Positions 49,672 to 60,373 of a DNA stretch of 64,000 nucleotides are shown here, piece after piece (the stretch's first letter is position 1; every line of letters begins with the position of its first letter). The notes beneath the pieces were generated by a model. The model had not been told where the DNA came from and ran no database searches. It was given only the letters and a program-made list of their open reading frames with translations. The position numbers were made by a program, and so were the translations under genes. The stretch comes from an uncultured Alphaproteobacteria bacterium. Its GTDB lineage: Bacteria; Pseudomonadota; Alphaproteobacteria; HIMB59; GCA-002718135. Location of the stretch: contig CACDIK010000002.1 of the NCBI GenBank assembly GCA_902553005.1, positions 1-64,000 of the forward strand, in the 5' to 3' direction.

Positions 49672-52185
49672 GTGTCATCGCGATACAATCATAAAGTAGT
49701 TGAAAAAAAGTGGCAGGATATTTGGTCAAAAAATAAAATTTTTCAGACTTCGCGAGATGAAAAGAGAGAGAAATTTTATGTTTTAGAAATGTTCCCATAC
49801 CCTTCAGGTAAAATACATATGGGCCATGTAAGAAACTACACACTAGGAGATGTGATTGCGAGATACAAAAAAATGAAGGGTTATAATGTATTACACCCAA
49901 TGGGTTGGGATGCATTTGGTCTTCCTGCAGAAAATGCAGCTTTAACTGAAAAAAAACATCCTGAAAGCTGGACATATCAAAATATCAAAACAATGAAAGA
50001 GCAGCTTTTAAAAATGGGGTTATCTCTTGATTGGCAAAGAGAAATTGCAACATGTCATCCAGAATATTACAAACATGAACAGAAATTTTTTATTGATATG
50101 TTTAAAGCCGGTCTTGCTTATAAAAAAGAGGCTGAGGTCAATTGGGATCCTGTAGACAAAACTGTGTTAGCCAATGAACAAGTTATTGATGGTAGAGGTT
50201 GGAGATCAGGGGCTGTTGTTGAAAAGAAAAAATTATCACAATGGTTTTTAAAAATAAGTAAATATTCTGATGAGCTCTTGCAAAATCTTGATAATTTAGA
50301 AAACTGGCCAAACAAAGTAAAAATAATGCAATCTAATTGGATTGGTAAATCAATAGGGGCAGAAATAGACTTTCATGTTTCAGAAAGTGAAACAAAAATT
50401 AAAATATTTACAACGAGACCAGACACTATTTATGGAGCAACTTTTTTAGCTGTTTCAAGTGAACATGAGTTAGTAACTAAAATTTCAAAAAATAATAGTG
50501 GTTTAGAAAAATTTATTAAGGATTGTGAAAATATAAACCCTGATAAAGTTAAAAAAGGTTTTGATACTAGTTTATTTGCAGACCATCCATTTATAGAAGG
50601 TAAAAAACTTCCAATTTTTGTCGCTAATTTTGTGCTTAAAGAATATGGGTTGGGTGCAATTTTTGGTTGCCCTGCACATGATCAACGAGATCTTGATTTT
50701 GCAAGAGAATATAATCTTGATGTAATACCGGTTGTTAAACCAGCTAATATTGTTGAAAATAATTTCAAAATCACAACTGAGGCTTTTACTGATGAAGGTA
50801 CAATGATTAATTCACCTTCAATAAATGGATTAAGCATAAATGATGCTAAAGATAAGATTATTGAACATATTGAGAAGAAAAAAATTGGAAGAAGAAAAAT
50901 AAACTTTAAGTTGAGAGATTGGGGGATTTCACGTCAAAGATTTTGGGGTTGTCCAATTCCGATAATTTATAGAGAGGATGGAGAGATTTTGGCTGTTGAA
51001 GACTCTGAGTTGCCTGTAAAACTTCCAGAAATAAAAAAATTTACTGAATCGTCCAGTGCGCTAAACAATATCTCTGAATGGAAAGAAACTGTTTGTCCTA
51101 AAACAGGTTTAAAGGCTAAAAGAGAGACAGATACGTTTGATACTTTTTTTGAATCTTCTTGGTATTATTTTCGCTATTGTAATGCAAGATTGGAAAAGCC
51201 TTTTGACAAAAAAGATATAGATTATTGGTTGCCTGTTGATCAGTATATCGGTGGTATTGAACACGCTATATTGCATCTTCTTTATTCAAGATTTTTTACA
51301 AAAGCATTAAGGGACCTGAATTATTTTAATTTAGATGAACCGTTTAAGGGTTTGTTTACACAAGGAATGGTAACCCACATTACTTACAAGAATAAAAATG
51401 GGGTTTGGTTAGAGCCAAAGGACGTTGAAATAGTAAATGGTGCTTTTAGAGATAAAAATGGTCAAGAAGTTACAACTGGGAAAATTGAAAAAATGAGTAA
51501 ATCTAAAAAAAATGTTGTTGATCCAAACGACATTATTAGTTCTTATGGGGCAGATACAGCTAGGTGGTTTATGTTATCTGATAGTCCACCAGAAAGAGAT
51601 TTGCAATGGACTGATACTGGTATAGCAGCATCTTTTAAATTTATTAATAAATTATATGAATTGGTTGAGAGGTATAAAAAACACCAATCAAATAATGATC
51701 AAAATTCTAAAGATATAAATGAATTAAAAATTATCATTAATGAGGTTGCAGAAAATATAGAAACGTTTCAATTCAATAAATCAGTTGCAAAAATTTACGA
51801 ATTTGTAAACATTCTTAATGATGCATTATTAAGAAAAAAATTGTCACAAAAAAACTTTAAATGGTCTTTGGAAAAATTATCAATTATATTACAGCCGTTT
51901 GTGCCCCATATAAGTGAAGAGATATGGTCAAGCCTTGGAAACCAAACCTTATGTATTAATCAAGCCTGGCCCTTAGAAGATGTAATGAGAAAATCAGAAA
52001 TAAAGATTGCCGTACAAATAAATGGTAAAACCAAAGAAATAATTGAAATTGATGACAAGTTTTCTAAAGAAAAAGTTTTAGAAACTGTAAAGCTTAATGA
52101 TAAGATTAAAAAAAATTTATTAGGTAAAAATATTGTGCGGGAGATCTATGTTCCTGGTAAGATTGTAAACTTGGTTATCAAATGA
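49672..52185 (+). CDS. leuS: Leucyl-tRNA synthetase
   Basis: [20 protein letters not shown] (HIGH region), [12 protein letters not shown] (KMSKS). Confidence 0.99.
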   Translation: MSSRYNHKVVEKKWQDIWSKNKIFQTSRDEKREKFYVLEMFPYPSGKIHMGHVRNYTLGDVIARYKKMKGYNVLHPMGWDAFGLPAENAALTEKKHPESWTYQNIKTMKEQLLKMGLSLDWQREIATCHPEYYKHEQKFFIDMFKAGLAYKKEAEVNWDPVDKTVLANEQVIDGRGWRSGAVVEKKKLSQWFLKISKYSDELLQNLDNLENWPNKVKIMQSNWIGKSIGAEIDFHVSESETKIKIFTTRPDTIYGATFLAVSSEHELVTKISKNNSGLEKFIKDCENINPDKVKKGFDTSLFADHPFIEGKKLPIFVANFVLKEYGLGAIFGCPAHDQRDLDFAREYNLDVIPVVKPANIVENNFKITTEAFTDEGTMINSPSINGLSINDAKDKIIEHIEKKKIGRRKINFKLRDWGISRQRFWGCPIPIIYREDGEILAVEDSELPVKLPEIKKFTESSSALNNISEWKETVCPKTGLKAKRETDTFDTFFESSWYYFRYCNARLEKPFDKKDIDYWLPVDQYIGGIEHAILHLLYSRFFTKALRDLNYFNLDEPFKGLFTQGMVTHITYKNKNGVWLEPKDVEIVNGAFRDKNGQEVTTGKIEKMSKSKKNVVDPNDIISSYGADTARWFMLSDSPPERDLQWTDTGIAASFKFINKLYELVERYKKHQSNNDQNSKDINELKIIINEVAENIETFQFNKSVAKIYEFVNILNDALLRKKLSQKNFKWSLEKLSIILQPFVPHISEEIWSSLGNQTLCINQAWPLEDVMRKSEIKIAVQINGKTKEIIEIDDKFSKEKVLETVKLNDKIKKNLLGKNIVREIYVPGKIVNLVIK

Positions 52186-52670
52186 AAAAGTTTTTTTTTA
52201 TTACTTTTTTTATATTTATTATATCATGTGGTGAAGTTGAATTTGTTTACAAAGAAGATAAAAATCTCATAAATCCATTGTATGGAAAAACTGAAGTTAA
52301 TACCTCAGGTTATAATATAAATTTTATAAATTCATACTTACCAATGTTTTTTGGAAAGAATAAAGATGATCATTTCAATCTATCGATTAAAATTGAGCAA
52401 AATAAAACAAAAAGTTCTGTTGAAACTAATCAGGCTGCGTCTAAAATAAGATATGAACTTAAATTTATTTATATCTTAGTATTAAATGAAAAAAATTGTG
52501 TTACTTTTAATAAAGAATCAATATCTTATTTTTCAATAATTCCTAAGTCTGCGGGTTATAATTATGGTACCGACTCATCTTTAGATAAAAAATATCAGTT
52601 GGCTATAACAGAAAACTTAAATCGATTTGTTTCTTTAATAACTGATAAAGACTTAAATAATTGTTTATGA
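52182..52670 (+). CDS. lptE: LptE-like LPS assembly lipoprotein
   Basis: Lipobox FIISCG; conserved leuS-lptE-holA order. Confidence 0.7.
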   Translation: MKKFFFITFFIFIISCGEVEFVYKEDKNLINPLYGKTEVNTSGYNINFINSYLPMFFGKNKDDHFNLSIKIEQNKTKSSVETNQAASKIRYELKFIYILVLNEKNCVTFNKESISYFSIIPKSAGYNYGTDSSLDKKYQLAITENLNRFVSLITDKDLNNCL

Positions 52671-53605
52671 AAATCAATTCAATAAACATACTTATAAACC
52701 AAAAATCTGTTCTTAATAAAAAATTTTATTTTATAAGTGGGAATGAAAAAACTCTTATGGAAAAAATAAAAACAATAATTGTTGAAAGTTTTAAAGAAAA
52801 AGAAAATGTTCAAATTAAAAATATAGATAATATTAATGATTTTGTTGATGAAATTGGGCTTTTTGGAGATAAAAGTATTTACATTGTAAATGGAAATAAG
52901 GGAATAGATGAAGAGACTTTGGATAATCTGAGGTCATCGGAAAATCATTTTATTTTTTTTCAGGAAAATTCACAGAAAATTAAAAAAATAAAAAATTTAT
53001 TTAGTGTTGATAAAGACTCTTACCTAATTGACTGCTATGAATTAGACAAAGATTCAAAAATAAAAATTTTAAATGAATTTTTACGAGTAAACAAATTAGA
53101 AATCTCTCAAGATATTTATTGGTTCTTAATTGATAAATTAGACAGCAAATATATCTTCTTTGAAAAAAATTTAAATAAAGTACTGGAATTAGACCAGAAA
53201 GACATAATATTAGATAAAATTAAAAAAATATTGACTGTTGATGAATCTGGTAAAGAAAGAATTTTCTTCAATTTATTTGAAAAAAATAAGAAGATTATAG
53301 GACTTTATAGAGATAAAATTATAAATAACTCAGATGTAAACGAGCTTTATTATTATTGTAAAATTTTCTGCCAACTTATCATAGATTGTAATAGTGAAGA
53401 TGAATATATAAAAAAAATTCCAATATATTTATTTAAAGAAAAAAACTATTTAATTGATATTTATAGAAAATATAATTCTAAAAAGAAAAAAATGCTTTTA
53501 AAATTACTTTCATCAACCGAAAGTGTTTTGCGAAAAGAAAGTGGTTTATCTTTGACTCTTGGTCTTCGTTTTCTTTTGAATATTAAAAAAATTACTATTT
53601 CTTAA
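52661..53605 (+). CDS. holA: DNA polymerase III delta subunit
   Basis: FYFISGNEKTLMEKIKTII; synteny after lptE. Confidence 0.82.
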   Translation: MFMKINSINILINQKSVLNKKFYFISGNEKTLMEKIKTIIVESFKEKENVQIKNIDNINDFVDEIGLFGDKSIYIVNGNKGIDEETLDNLRSSENHFIFFQENSQKIKKIKNLFSVDKDSYLIDCYELDKDSKIKILNEFLRVNKLEISQDIYWFLIDKLDSKYIFFEKNLNKVLELDQKDIILDKIKKILTVDESGKERIFFNLFEKNKKIIGLYRDKIINNSDVNELYYYCKIFCQLIIDCNSEDEYIKKIPIYLFKEKNYLIDIYRKYNSKKKKMLLKLLSSTESVLRKESGLSLTLGLRFLLNIKKITIS

Positions 53606-54434
53606 GTCTTTTCATTAAATCATCTAATTGATTTAAATCAGAGTAATAAAGAGTTAGTGAGCCAGATGAGCCATTCTCATTAAATTGAATAGATGTTTTT
53701 AGACCTATTTTGTCTGAAAGCTCCTTTTCAAGATCGGTTATATTTGGGTCTTTTGAAATTTTTTTAGTTTTATTTTTTTTAAATTGAGATGTTATTTTTT
53801 CTATCTGTCTTACGCTAAGTTTTTTCTCAATTATTTCTTTTGCCTTATTAATAGCATCGGGTACACCAATAAGAGCTCTCGCGTGGCCCATTGATAAATC
53901 ACCATTTATTACCATTTGTTGTATTTTTATATCAAGCTCTAAAAGTCGTAAAATATTTGAAACGTGGCTTGCACTTTTACCAATTAGTTTAGCGAGGTTT
54001 TCATTATTGATATCTTTAATATCAATTAATCCTTTGTAGGCATTAGCCTCTTCAATAACATTTAAATCTTCTCTTTGAATGTTTTCAATTAAGGCTGCTT
54101 CTAGAACATTAATGTCATCAAGATTTTTAATGACACATTCTACTTCATGCATTCCATTTAATTGACAAGCCCTCCATCTTCTTTCTCCCGCAATAATCTG
54201 GTATTGATCATCTTTTATTGGCTTTATGATTATAGGTTGAATTAATCCTTGGTTTTTAATTGAAGAGGAAAGCTCTTTAAGATCTTCATCTTTAAAGTTT
54301 TTTCTTGGTTGAGAAGGATTAGGGATTATTTGAGATATATTAATTTTTTGAATCCCGTTGCCGCTGTTAGAATTATTATTTGTAGTTGATAAAAGAGCTC
54401 CTAGGCCCATTCCTAGTTTGTTTTCTTTATTCAT
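53595..54434 (-). CDS. parB: Chromosome partitioning protein ParB
   Basis: GMGLGALLS, IIPNPSQPRKNF, IAGERRWRACQLNG, LGKSASHVSNILRLL-type HTH, GHARALIG. Confidence 0.98.
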   Translation of the reverse strand: MNKENKLGMGLGALLSTTNNNSNSGNGIQKINISQIIPNPSQPRKNFKDEDLKELSSSIKNQGLIQPIIIKPIKDDQYQIIAGERRWRACQLNGMHEVECVIKNLDDINVLEAALIENIQREDLNVIEEANAYKGLIDIKDINNENLAKLIGKSASHVSNILRLLELDIKIQQMVINGDLSMGHARALIGVPDAINKAKEIIEKKLSVRQIEKITSQFKKNKTKKISKDPNITDLEKELSDKIGLKTSIQFNENGSSGSLTLYYSDLNQLDDLMKRLKK

Positions 54435-55200
54435 GGTTTTTATTTTGATTTAAAATTACTTCTTTTGCAAGCTCTATATAAGCCAAAGAACCTGCGGCTT
54501 GTGTATCATATATTAATGCTGGTTTTCCATGGCTGGGAGCCTCAGATATTTTTACATTTCTTGGAATTGTTGTTTTATAGACTTGATCACCAAAATGATG
54601 TCTTACATCTTTCTCAACTAAAGAACTTAATGAATTTCTTTTATCCAACATTGTTAATAGTATTCCTTCGATTTGAAGATCATTATTATAGTTTTTTTGT
54701 ATTAATTTGATTGTTTGCATCAAAGCTGAAAGACCCTCTAGAGCAAAAAACTCTGATTGAAGAGGAATTAGTGTAGTGTCTGATGCTACTAATGAGTTAA
54801 TAGTTAGCAAACCAAGTGCTGGTGGGCAGTCTACAAAAATAAAGTCAAAATTATCAATTTCAGCAAATATTGATTTAAATACATACTCTCTGTTTTCAAA
54901 ATTTGTCAACTCTACCTCCGCTGCAGCCAAATCTGTGTTAGCTCCAATTATTTTGAGACCAGGAATTAATGTTTCTTTTATTCCTTCTGTAAGAAGTTTC
55001 TTTTCATGAATCATTTCATAGATCGATGGTTTTCTTTCATCATAAGAAAGTCCTAATCCTGTACTAGCATTACCTTGTGGGTCAGCATCGATGATTAAAA
55101 CATTTTTTTTCACTGCAGCTAATGAAGTAGCTAGGTTTATTGTGGTTGTGGTTTTGCCAACACCGCCTTTTTGGTTGGATATAGAAATAATTTTTTTCAC
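54427..55200 (-). CDS. parA: Chromosome partitioning ATPase ParA
   Basis: ISNQKGGVGKTTTTINLATSLA, IDADPQGNASTGLG. Confidence 0.98.
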   Translation of the reverse strand: MKKIISISNQKGGVGKTTTTINLATSLAAVKKNVLIIDADPQGNASTGLGLSYDERKPSIYEMIHEKKLLTEGIKETLIPGLKIIGANTDLAAAEVELTNFENREYVFKSIFAEIDNFDFIFVDCPPALGLLTINSLVASDTTLIPLQSEFFALEGLSALMQTIKLIQKNYNNDLQIEGILLTMLDKRNSLSSLVEKDVRHHFGDQVYKTTIPRNVKISEAPSHGKPALIYDTQAAGSLAYIELAKEVILNQNKNHE

Positions 55201-55802
55201 AGTTTTTTATATTTTTTTATTTTTAATACATAACCATCACCCTCACTTTGACTTGGAAAAAGATCGTATTCAAAGCTAAAGGATTTTTTTGCATCTTGTA
55301 TTTCTTTCTTAACATTTCTTCCTTTTAGAAAAAGAAGTGATGTATTTTTTTTACTAAAAAACCGTGAATAATCTAATAGTTTTAATAGTGGAGCGAAGGC
55401 TCTGCAGATAATAAAGTCAAATTTTTGATTTTTGATTTTCTCTACCCTTGTGCAAATAGTTTTAACTCCTAAATTCTGTTCGTGTGCAAATTCTTTAATA
55501 AAGTTTATTTTTTTTATTTTAGAGTCTATTAATAATATGTTTGTATACCCAAAAATATATAAGATCACGCCTGGTAAACCTGCACCAGTGCCAAAGTCTA
55601 TTATTGAAGCATTTTTTTTCAAAATAAACTCAGATAATTGCAATGAATCATTAATGTGTCTATCCCATGCAATATTAATTGTGGAAGGCCCTACTAAATT
55701 ATGTATTTGGTTACTTTTTTCTAACTTCAGTATGTAGTTATCTATTAAATCAATTTGCTTTCTACTAAGATTATATTTTTTTATTACAGAGCTTTTATCC
55801 AA
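55197..55802 (-). CDS. rsmG: 16S rRNA (guanine527-N7)-methyltransferase RsmG
   Basis: IIDFGTGAGLPGVIL; position parA-rsmG-mnmG. Confidence 0.95.
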   Translation of the reverse strand: MDKSSVIKKYNLSRKQIDLIDNYILKLEKSNQIHNLVGPSTINIAWDRHINDSLQLSEFILKKNASIIDFGTGAGLPGVILYIFGYTNILLIDSKIKKINFIKEFAHEQNLGVKTICTRVEKIKNQKFDFIICRAFAPLLKLLDYSRFFSKKNTSLLFLKGRNVKKEIQDAKKSFSFEYDLFPSQSEGDGYVLKIKKYKKL

Positions 55803-55803
55803 A

Positions 55804-57681
55804 TTATGCTGCTTTTTTATTTTTATTTTTTTTAATGTATCTGAGCAAGGCTATAGTGGCTGCTGGTGTTACGCCTGATATCCTTGAAGCAGCACCAAGT
55901 GTTGGTGGCTTAATTTTTGATAATTTTTCAACTATCTCATTAGATAAACTTCCGACTAATTTATAATTAGTTGATTTAGGGATTTTTAAATTTTCTTCCT
56001 TTTCAAAATCTTGTATATCCATTCTTTGTCTATCAAGATAACCGGCATATTTAGCCTCTATTTCTATTTGCTCCATTACATCATCCTCTAGGTCATTTAA
56101 CTCCGGAAGTATTTTTTTAAGCTTATGGGTTGTAATATTAGAAAAGGACAAGAGGTCTATAATATTTCTTTTTTTTCCATCTTTGTTTATTTTTATGCCT
56201 TTTTTAAGGAGTGCGTCTGGTGAAAATTTTTGATTTTTAACAAACTTAAAACCCGCATTTATTCTTATAGATTTTTTTTCGAATTTTCTTTGCCTATCTA
56301 TATCAACACAACCGATATCAATTCCTAGAGGCGTAAGTCTCAAATCTGCATTATCAGCCCGAAGTAAAAGTCTGTATTCAGACCTTGAAGTAAACATTCT
56401 ATATGGCTCTTTAGTTCCTTTTGTAACCAAATCATCTATTAAAACACCTATATATCCAGAAGATCTGGGTATTATAAATTCTTTATTAGATGTTGTTTTA
56501 AGCGATGCATTTATTCCAGCCATTATACCTTGTGCAGCTGCTTCTTCGTATCCAGTTGTTCCATTTATCTGTCCTGCAAAAAATAAATTTTTAATTTTTT
56601 TAGTTTCAAGAGTGTGTGTTAGTTCTTGTGGATCAACAAAATCATATTCAATAGCATAAGCGGGTTGTGTAATTGTAACATTTTCTAAACCTTTAATCGT
56701 TTTAACAAATTGCTCTTGAATTTCAGTTGGAAGTGAAGAGGATATTCCGTTTGGATATATTAGATCACTATCTAATCCTTCTGGCTCAAGAAATATCTGA
56801 TGTGATGACTTATTTTTAAATTTATGAATTTTGTCTTCAATAGATGGGCAATACCTAGCCCCCATTGATTGTATCTCACCTGAGTACATAGGTGATAGGT
56901 TAAGGTTTTGAGCAATTATTTCGTGAGTGTTTTTATTAGTATGGGTAATAAAACAAGATATTTGAGGAATGTGGATATCTCTGTTGATAAAAGAAAATGG
57001 AATAAGCTTTTTATCTGGGTGTTGTTTGTTTAAGTCATTGAAATTTATGGTTTTTTTAAGTAATCTTGGGGGTGTTCCTGTCTTTAACCTGCCTATTGAA
57101 AACTTTAACTCTTTAAGCCTTTTTGCAAGCTTTATTGAGGGTTTATCTCCAACCCTTCCTGCTTCTTGCTTCTCAGATCCTATTCTTATTAATCCTTGTA
57201 AGAAAGTACCTGTGGTTAAAACTACAGATTTGGAGAATATTTTTTTGTTGTCATCTAAAACAACACCCATCACGCTATTGTTTGAAACAATTAAGTCTTC
57301 AACTGATCCTTCGATAATTTGAAGGTTTTTTTGGTCAGATACGAGTTCATTTATAGCATTTTTATATAAAATTCGGTCTGTTTGGGCCCTTGGACCCCTT
57401 ACAGCAGCGCCTCTACTGGAGTTTAACATCCTAAATTGTATACATGATCTATCTGTGGCTTTAGCCATTATTCCATCTAAAGCATCTATTTCCTTTACAA
57501 GATGACCTTTTCCAAGGCCTCCAATTGCAGGATTGCAAGACATTTCTCCTATTTTTTCAATTTTATGAGTTATTAGGGCTGTTTTTGATCCGGTTCTTGC
57601 AGATGAGCATGCTGCTTCTACGCCCGCATGCCCTCCACCAATCACAATTACATCAAATTTATTGTCCATGTTTATTTTCAC
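55804..57681 (-). CDS. mnmG: tRNA uridine-5-carboxymethylaminomethyl modification enzyme MnmG
   Basis: [44 protein letters not shown]. Confidence 0.98.
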   Translation of the reverse strand: MKINMDNKFDVIVIGGGHAGVEAACSSARTGSKTALITHKIEKIGEMSCNPAIGGLGKGHLVKEIDALDGIMAKATDRSCIQFRMLNSSRGAAVRGPRAQTDRILYKNAINELVSDQKNLQIIEGSVEDLIVSNNSVMGVVLDDNKKIFSKSVVLTTGTFLQGLIRIGSEKQEAGRVGDKPSIKLAKRLKELKFSIGRLKTGTPPRLLKKTINFNDLNKQHPDKKLIPFSFINRDIHIPQISCFITHTNKNTHEIIAQNLNLSPMYSGEIQSMGARYCPSIEDKIHKFKNKSSHQIFLEPEGLDSDLIYPNGISSSLPTEIQEQFVKTIKGLENVTITQPAYAIEYDFVDPQELTHTLETKKIKNLFFAGQINGTTGYEEAAAQGIMAGINASLKTTSNKEFIIPRSSGYIGVLIDDLVTKGTKEPYRMFTSRSEYRLLLRADNADLRLTPLGIDIGCVDIDRQRKFEKKSIRINAGFKFVKNQKFSPDALLKKGIKINKDGKKRNIIDLLSFSNITTHKLKKILPELNDLEDDVMEQIEIEAKYAGYLDRQRMDIQDFEKEENLKIPKSTNYKLVGSLSNEIVEKLSKIKPPTLGAASRISGVTPAATIALLRYIKKNKNKKAA

Positions 57682-57687
57682 GTGAAA
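57676..57687. promoter_or_regulatory. parS-like site (TTTCACGTGAAA core) at mnmG start/mnmE 3' junction
   Basis: Exact 12-bp core of parS consensus TGTTTCACGTGAAACA; near parAB. Confidence 0.88.
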
Positions 57688-58974
57688 TTACTTACCAATA
57701 CAAAAATCACTAAATATTATATCTAAAATTTTCTCAATATCAAACTTTTGATTAATTCCATCAATATACATAATTGATCTTCTAACATTTTCAGCAGCAA
57801 TATCTATTTCTTTTAAATCTAAACTTTTAAGCAATACAAGGGATTTCTTTAGGCTTTCCATATGTCTTTCACGTGAAAAGACCGGTCCAGAAATTGGTTT
57901 TTTCTTTAATTTAGAAGATATGGTTTTAATAAGAGGCTCAATCCCGTAACCAGATACTGATGAAATGCTATGCACCCCGCTAATTTTCTTTTTATTAGTA
58001 TCATATTTTGATTTAACAAATATTTTTGATTTGATTTTACTGTAGTTTTTCTTTTCATTGTTTTTGAGAAAAACTATATTTAAATCAGATTTTTCAGCAC
58101 TTTCTAAGGATCTTTCAATGCCTATTTTTTCAATTAAATTCTTATGTTTTCTTATTCCAGCTGTATCAATAAATATGTATTTATCCCCTTGTATATCAAG
58201 CGTGGAGCTTACTAAATCTGTTGTAGTTCCTGGTATACTAGTAACTATAGAAACTTCCTTGTTGTTAATATAATTAATAAAGGAAGACTTTCCTGTGTTT
58301 GGCTTTCCAATAATAGTTACTGTAAAACCGTTATGAATTTGTCTAGATAAAGCTGATCTTTCGATAATATTTTCAATTTGTTTATATATGTTCTTATTTT
58401 GTTCTCTTATGCTTTTATATATTTCTTTAGGAAGGTCTTCGTCAGCAAAATCAATTATGGCTTCTATATCTGCTAGAAGTTTTTTTTGTTTATTTGATAT
58501 TTCATTAACTAATTTATCTAAATTTCCACTTAAATTACCAATGGCTATCCTTCTTTGATTTTCAGTTTCTGCATTAACTAAATCATTAATTGTTTCAGCT
58601 TCTAAAACACTAAGCTTATCATTGATTAGAGCTCTTTTGGTAAACTCTCCAGGCTCAGCAAGCCTGATCTGTTTTTTTAATAGGATTTTAGTTATTTTGT
58701 TAATTACAGAAATACTTCCATGACAAGATATTTCCACCATATCCTCCCCCGTATAGCTTTTTGGTGATTTAAAAAAAGTTGTTAGCGTCTGATCTACAAC
58801 ACTCTTTCCGTCCAATAAGTCGTTTAATGTAGCAAAGTTTGTTTTAAATTTTTTTTTAGAAGATATTGATTTAATAATTGTATGAGATCCTTTTCCCGAA
58901 ACCCTAAAAACAGCTATACCTGATTTACCTCTTTGAGTAGCAAGGGCAAAAATCGTATCCTTTGAAACTTTCAT
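57688..58974 (-). CDS. mnmE: tRNA modification GTPase MnmE
   Basis: TIFALATQRGKSGIAVFRVSG, VTIIGKPNTGKSSFINYI, SIPGTTTDLVSSTLDI, C-terminal FCIGK. Confidence 0.98.
   Translation of the reverse strand: MKVSKDTIFALATQRGKSGIAVFRVSGKGSHTIIKSISSKKKFKTNFATLNDLLDGKSVVDQTLTTFFKSPKSYTGEDMVEISCHGSISVINKITKILLKKQIRLAEPGEFTKRALINDKLSVLEAETINDLVNAETENQRRIAIGNLSGNLDKLVNEISNKQKKLLADIEAIIDFADEDLPKEIYKSIREQNKNIYKQIENIIERSALSRQIHNGFTVTIIGKPNTGKSSFINYINNKEVSIVTSIPGTTTDLVSSTLDIQGDKYIFIDTAGIRKHKNLIEKIGIERSLESAEKSDLNIVFLKNNEKKNYSKIKSKIFVKSKYDTNKKKISGVHSISSVSGYGIEPLIKTISSKLKKKPISGPVFSRERHMESLKKSLVLLKSLDLKEIDIAAENVRRSIMYIDGINQKFDIEKILDIIFSDFCIGK
57867..57878. promoter_or_regulatory. Second parS-like site (TTTCACGTGAAA core) inside mnmE
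   Basis: Exact 12-bp core, 191 bp from the first. Confidence 0.88.
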
Positions 58975-59079
58975 TTTTTGGGAATTAAACCCAAGATGAT
59001 GTTATGTAAATAAGAAAAATATTAGCCATTAAGTTGCTCAATTGTTGTTTTAAATAATAAATGGTTTATTTTAATTTAT

Positions 59080-60366
59080 GTGAGAAAAATTTTAATTATA
59101 ACTTTCCTATTTTTTTCCCAAAAAGCATACGCAGATTTGAAAATCAATTATCCTTATCAAGTTTTTATACAATCTGATGAATTGATTAATAATATAAAAT
59201 TTTATCAATCTTCAAAATATCCATTTATATGTAATCAAGATGATGATGATTTCGATAATGATGTGGTCTCAATTAAAAACACAGCGTTTAAAGAATCATT
59301 AAAGCTGTCTTTTAACAAAACGTTTACTGATTGGGATACCATGGATGAATTTTCATCAAAAATGGTAGAGTTTTCGTTGGCAACCTGCAAGACAATGTTG
59401 TTTGGGTCTGATGCAGAAAAAGAAGAATTATTAAACTTTATAATTGAAATTTCAAAACTAGAAAAATTTTATTCAATTACTCCTGAGTGGGTTATGGATC
59501 ATAGTGGGCCATTTTGGTTTGCAAGACACGTTCCTCCTGTTTTATTTGCCTGGAGCTATGTAAGGGATATGGCTGATGAAAAAGAACAAAGGCAAATTAA
59601 TGAATGGGTTGAGGGTTTATACAACAAACTAATTGTTGATGATAATTGCCTAGAATGGAGGGCAGGTTCCTGTTTTGCCAACCATGCTTACAATGTTCGT
59701 AATGCATTAATAGCTATGTCAATAATGCTAAATGATGAAGAAAAGTTTAATCATAATGTAGATGCTTTTTTTAAAGTATTAGAATTAAATATTAGAAAAG
59801 ACGGTCTTTTAGAGAATGAATTAAGAAGAGGGCATTGTAGTTCTCATTATCATATGTTTGCTTTTAGTGCGATCTTTGGCATTTTACAAAATCTGAAAAC
59901 CCAGGGGTATGACTACTACAACAAAGAGCTGTACAATGGTTTTGAAATTAAAGATATACTGGATGTAGCAATAAATAAATTTCTTATTTATCCAAAAAAA
60001 TATTTATCTACTGTCAAAGATCCTTATGCAATAACAACATGTCCTACAAAAGGTCAAGAATTTGTATATGAGTTTGAGCAAACAGATTTTTTTGCTACTG
60101 CTCACTATGGTTTTGTGTCTTTATTTCAGAGTAATGTTGAGGATTCAGAAAAAATTGATTTTTCAAATATAAAAAAATTACAAATCACATGGGATAAAAA
60201 AGTTGGTAACGACCCAAAGTATTTTTATGAAGATTATAACGAAAATGGAAAAGAAGACTCGTTATATTACAATGTCTATGATGTTACAAAAGGTATGTAT
60301 TATCACTCTTGGGGAAACGCAGTGTATGGTGGTAACCCAATATTACTTTCTAAAATAAATTTTTAA
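59080..60366 (+). CDS. Secreted alginate-lyase-like (PL5-like alpha/alpha-toroid) protein
   Basis: Signal peptide; FANHAYNVRNALIAMSIML...KDGLLENELRRGHCSSHYHMFAFSAI resembles AlgL/PL5 NNHSYW...GFLPNELKR..ALxYHNYA region. Confidence 0.65.
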   Translation: MRKILIITFLFFSQKAYADLKINYPYQVFIQSDELINNIKFYQSSKYPFICNQDDDDFDNDVVSIKNTAFKESLKLSFNKTFTDWDTMDEFSSKMVEFSLATCKTMLFGSDAEKEELLNFIIEISKLEKFYSITPEWVMDHSGPFWFARHVPPVLFAWSYVRDMADEKEQRQINEWVEGLYNKLIVDDNCLEWRAGSCFANHAYNVRNALIAMSIMLNDEEKFNHNVDAFFKVLELNIRKDGLLENELRRGHCSSHYHMFAFSAIFGILQNLKTQGYDYYNKELYNGFEIKDILDVAINKFLIYPKKYLSTVKDPYAITTCPTKGQEFVYEFEQTDFFATAHYGFVSLFQSNVEDSEKIDFSNIKKLQITWDKKVGNDPKYFYEDYNENGKEDSLYYNVYDVTKGMYYHSWGNAVYGGNPILLSKINF

Positions 60367-60373
60367 TATTAAT

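Noticed and set aside
49610-49975. 121-aa antisense ORF spanning DUF3576/leuS junction
   Set aside because: Antisense to leuS N-terminus; no start context or motif support
56969-57713. Several plus-strand ORFs within mnmG
   Set aside because: Antisense shadows of a strongly supported gene
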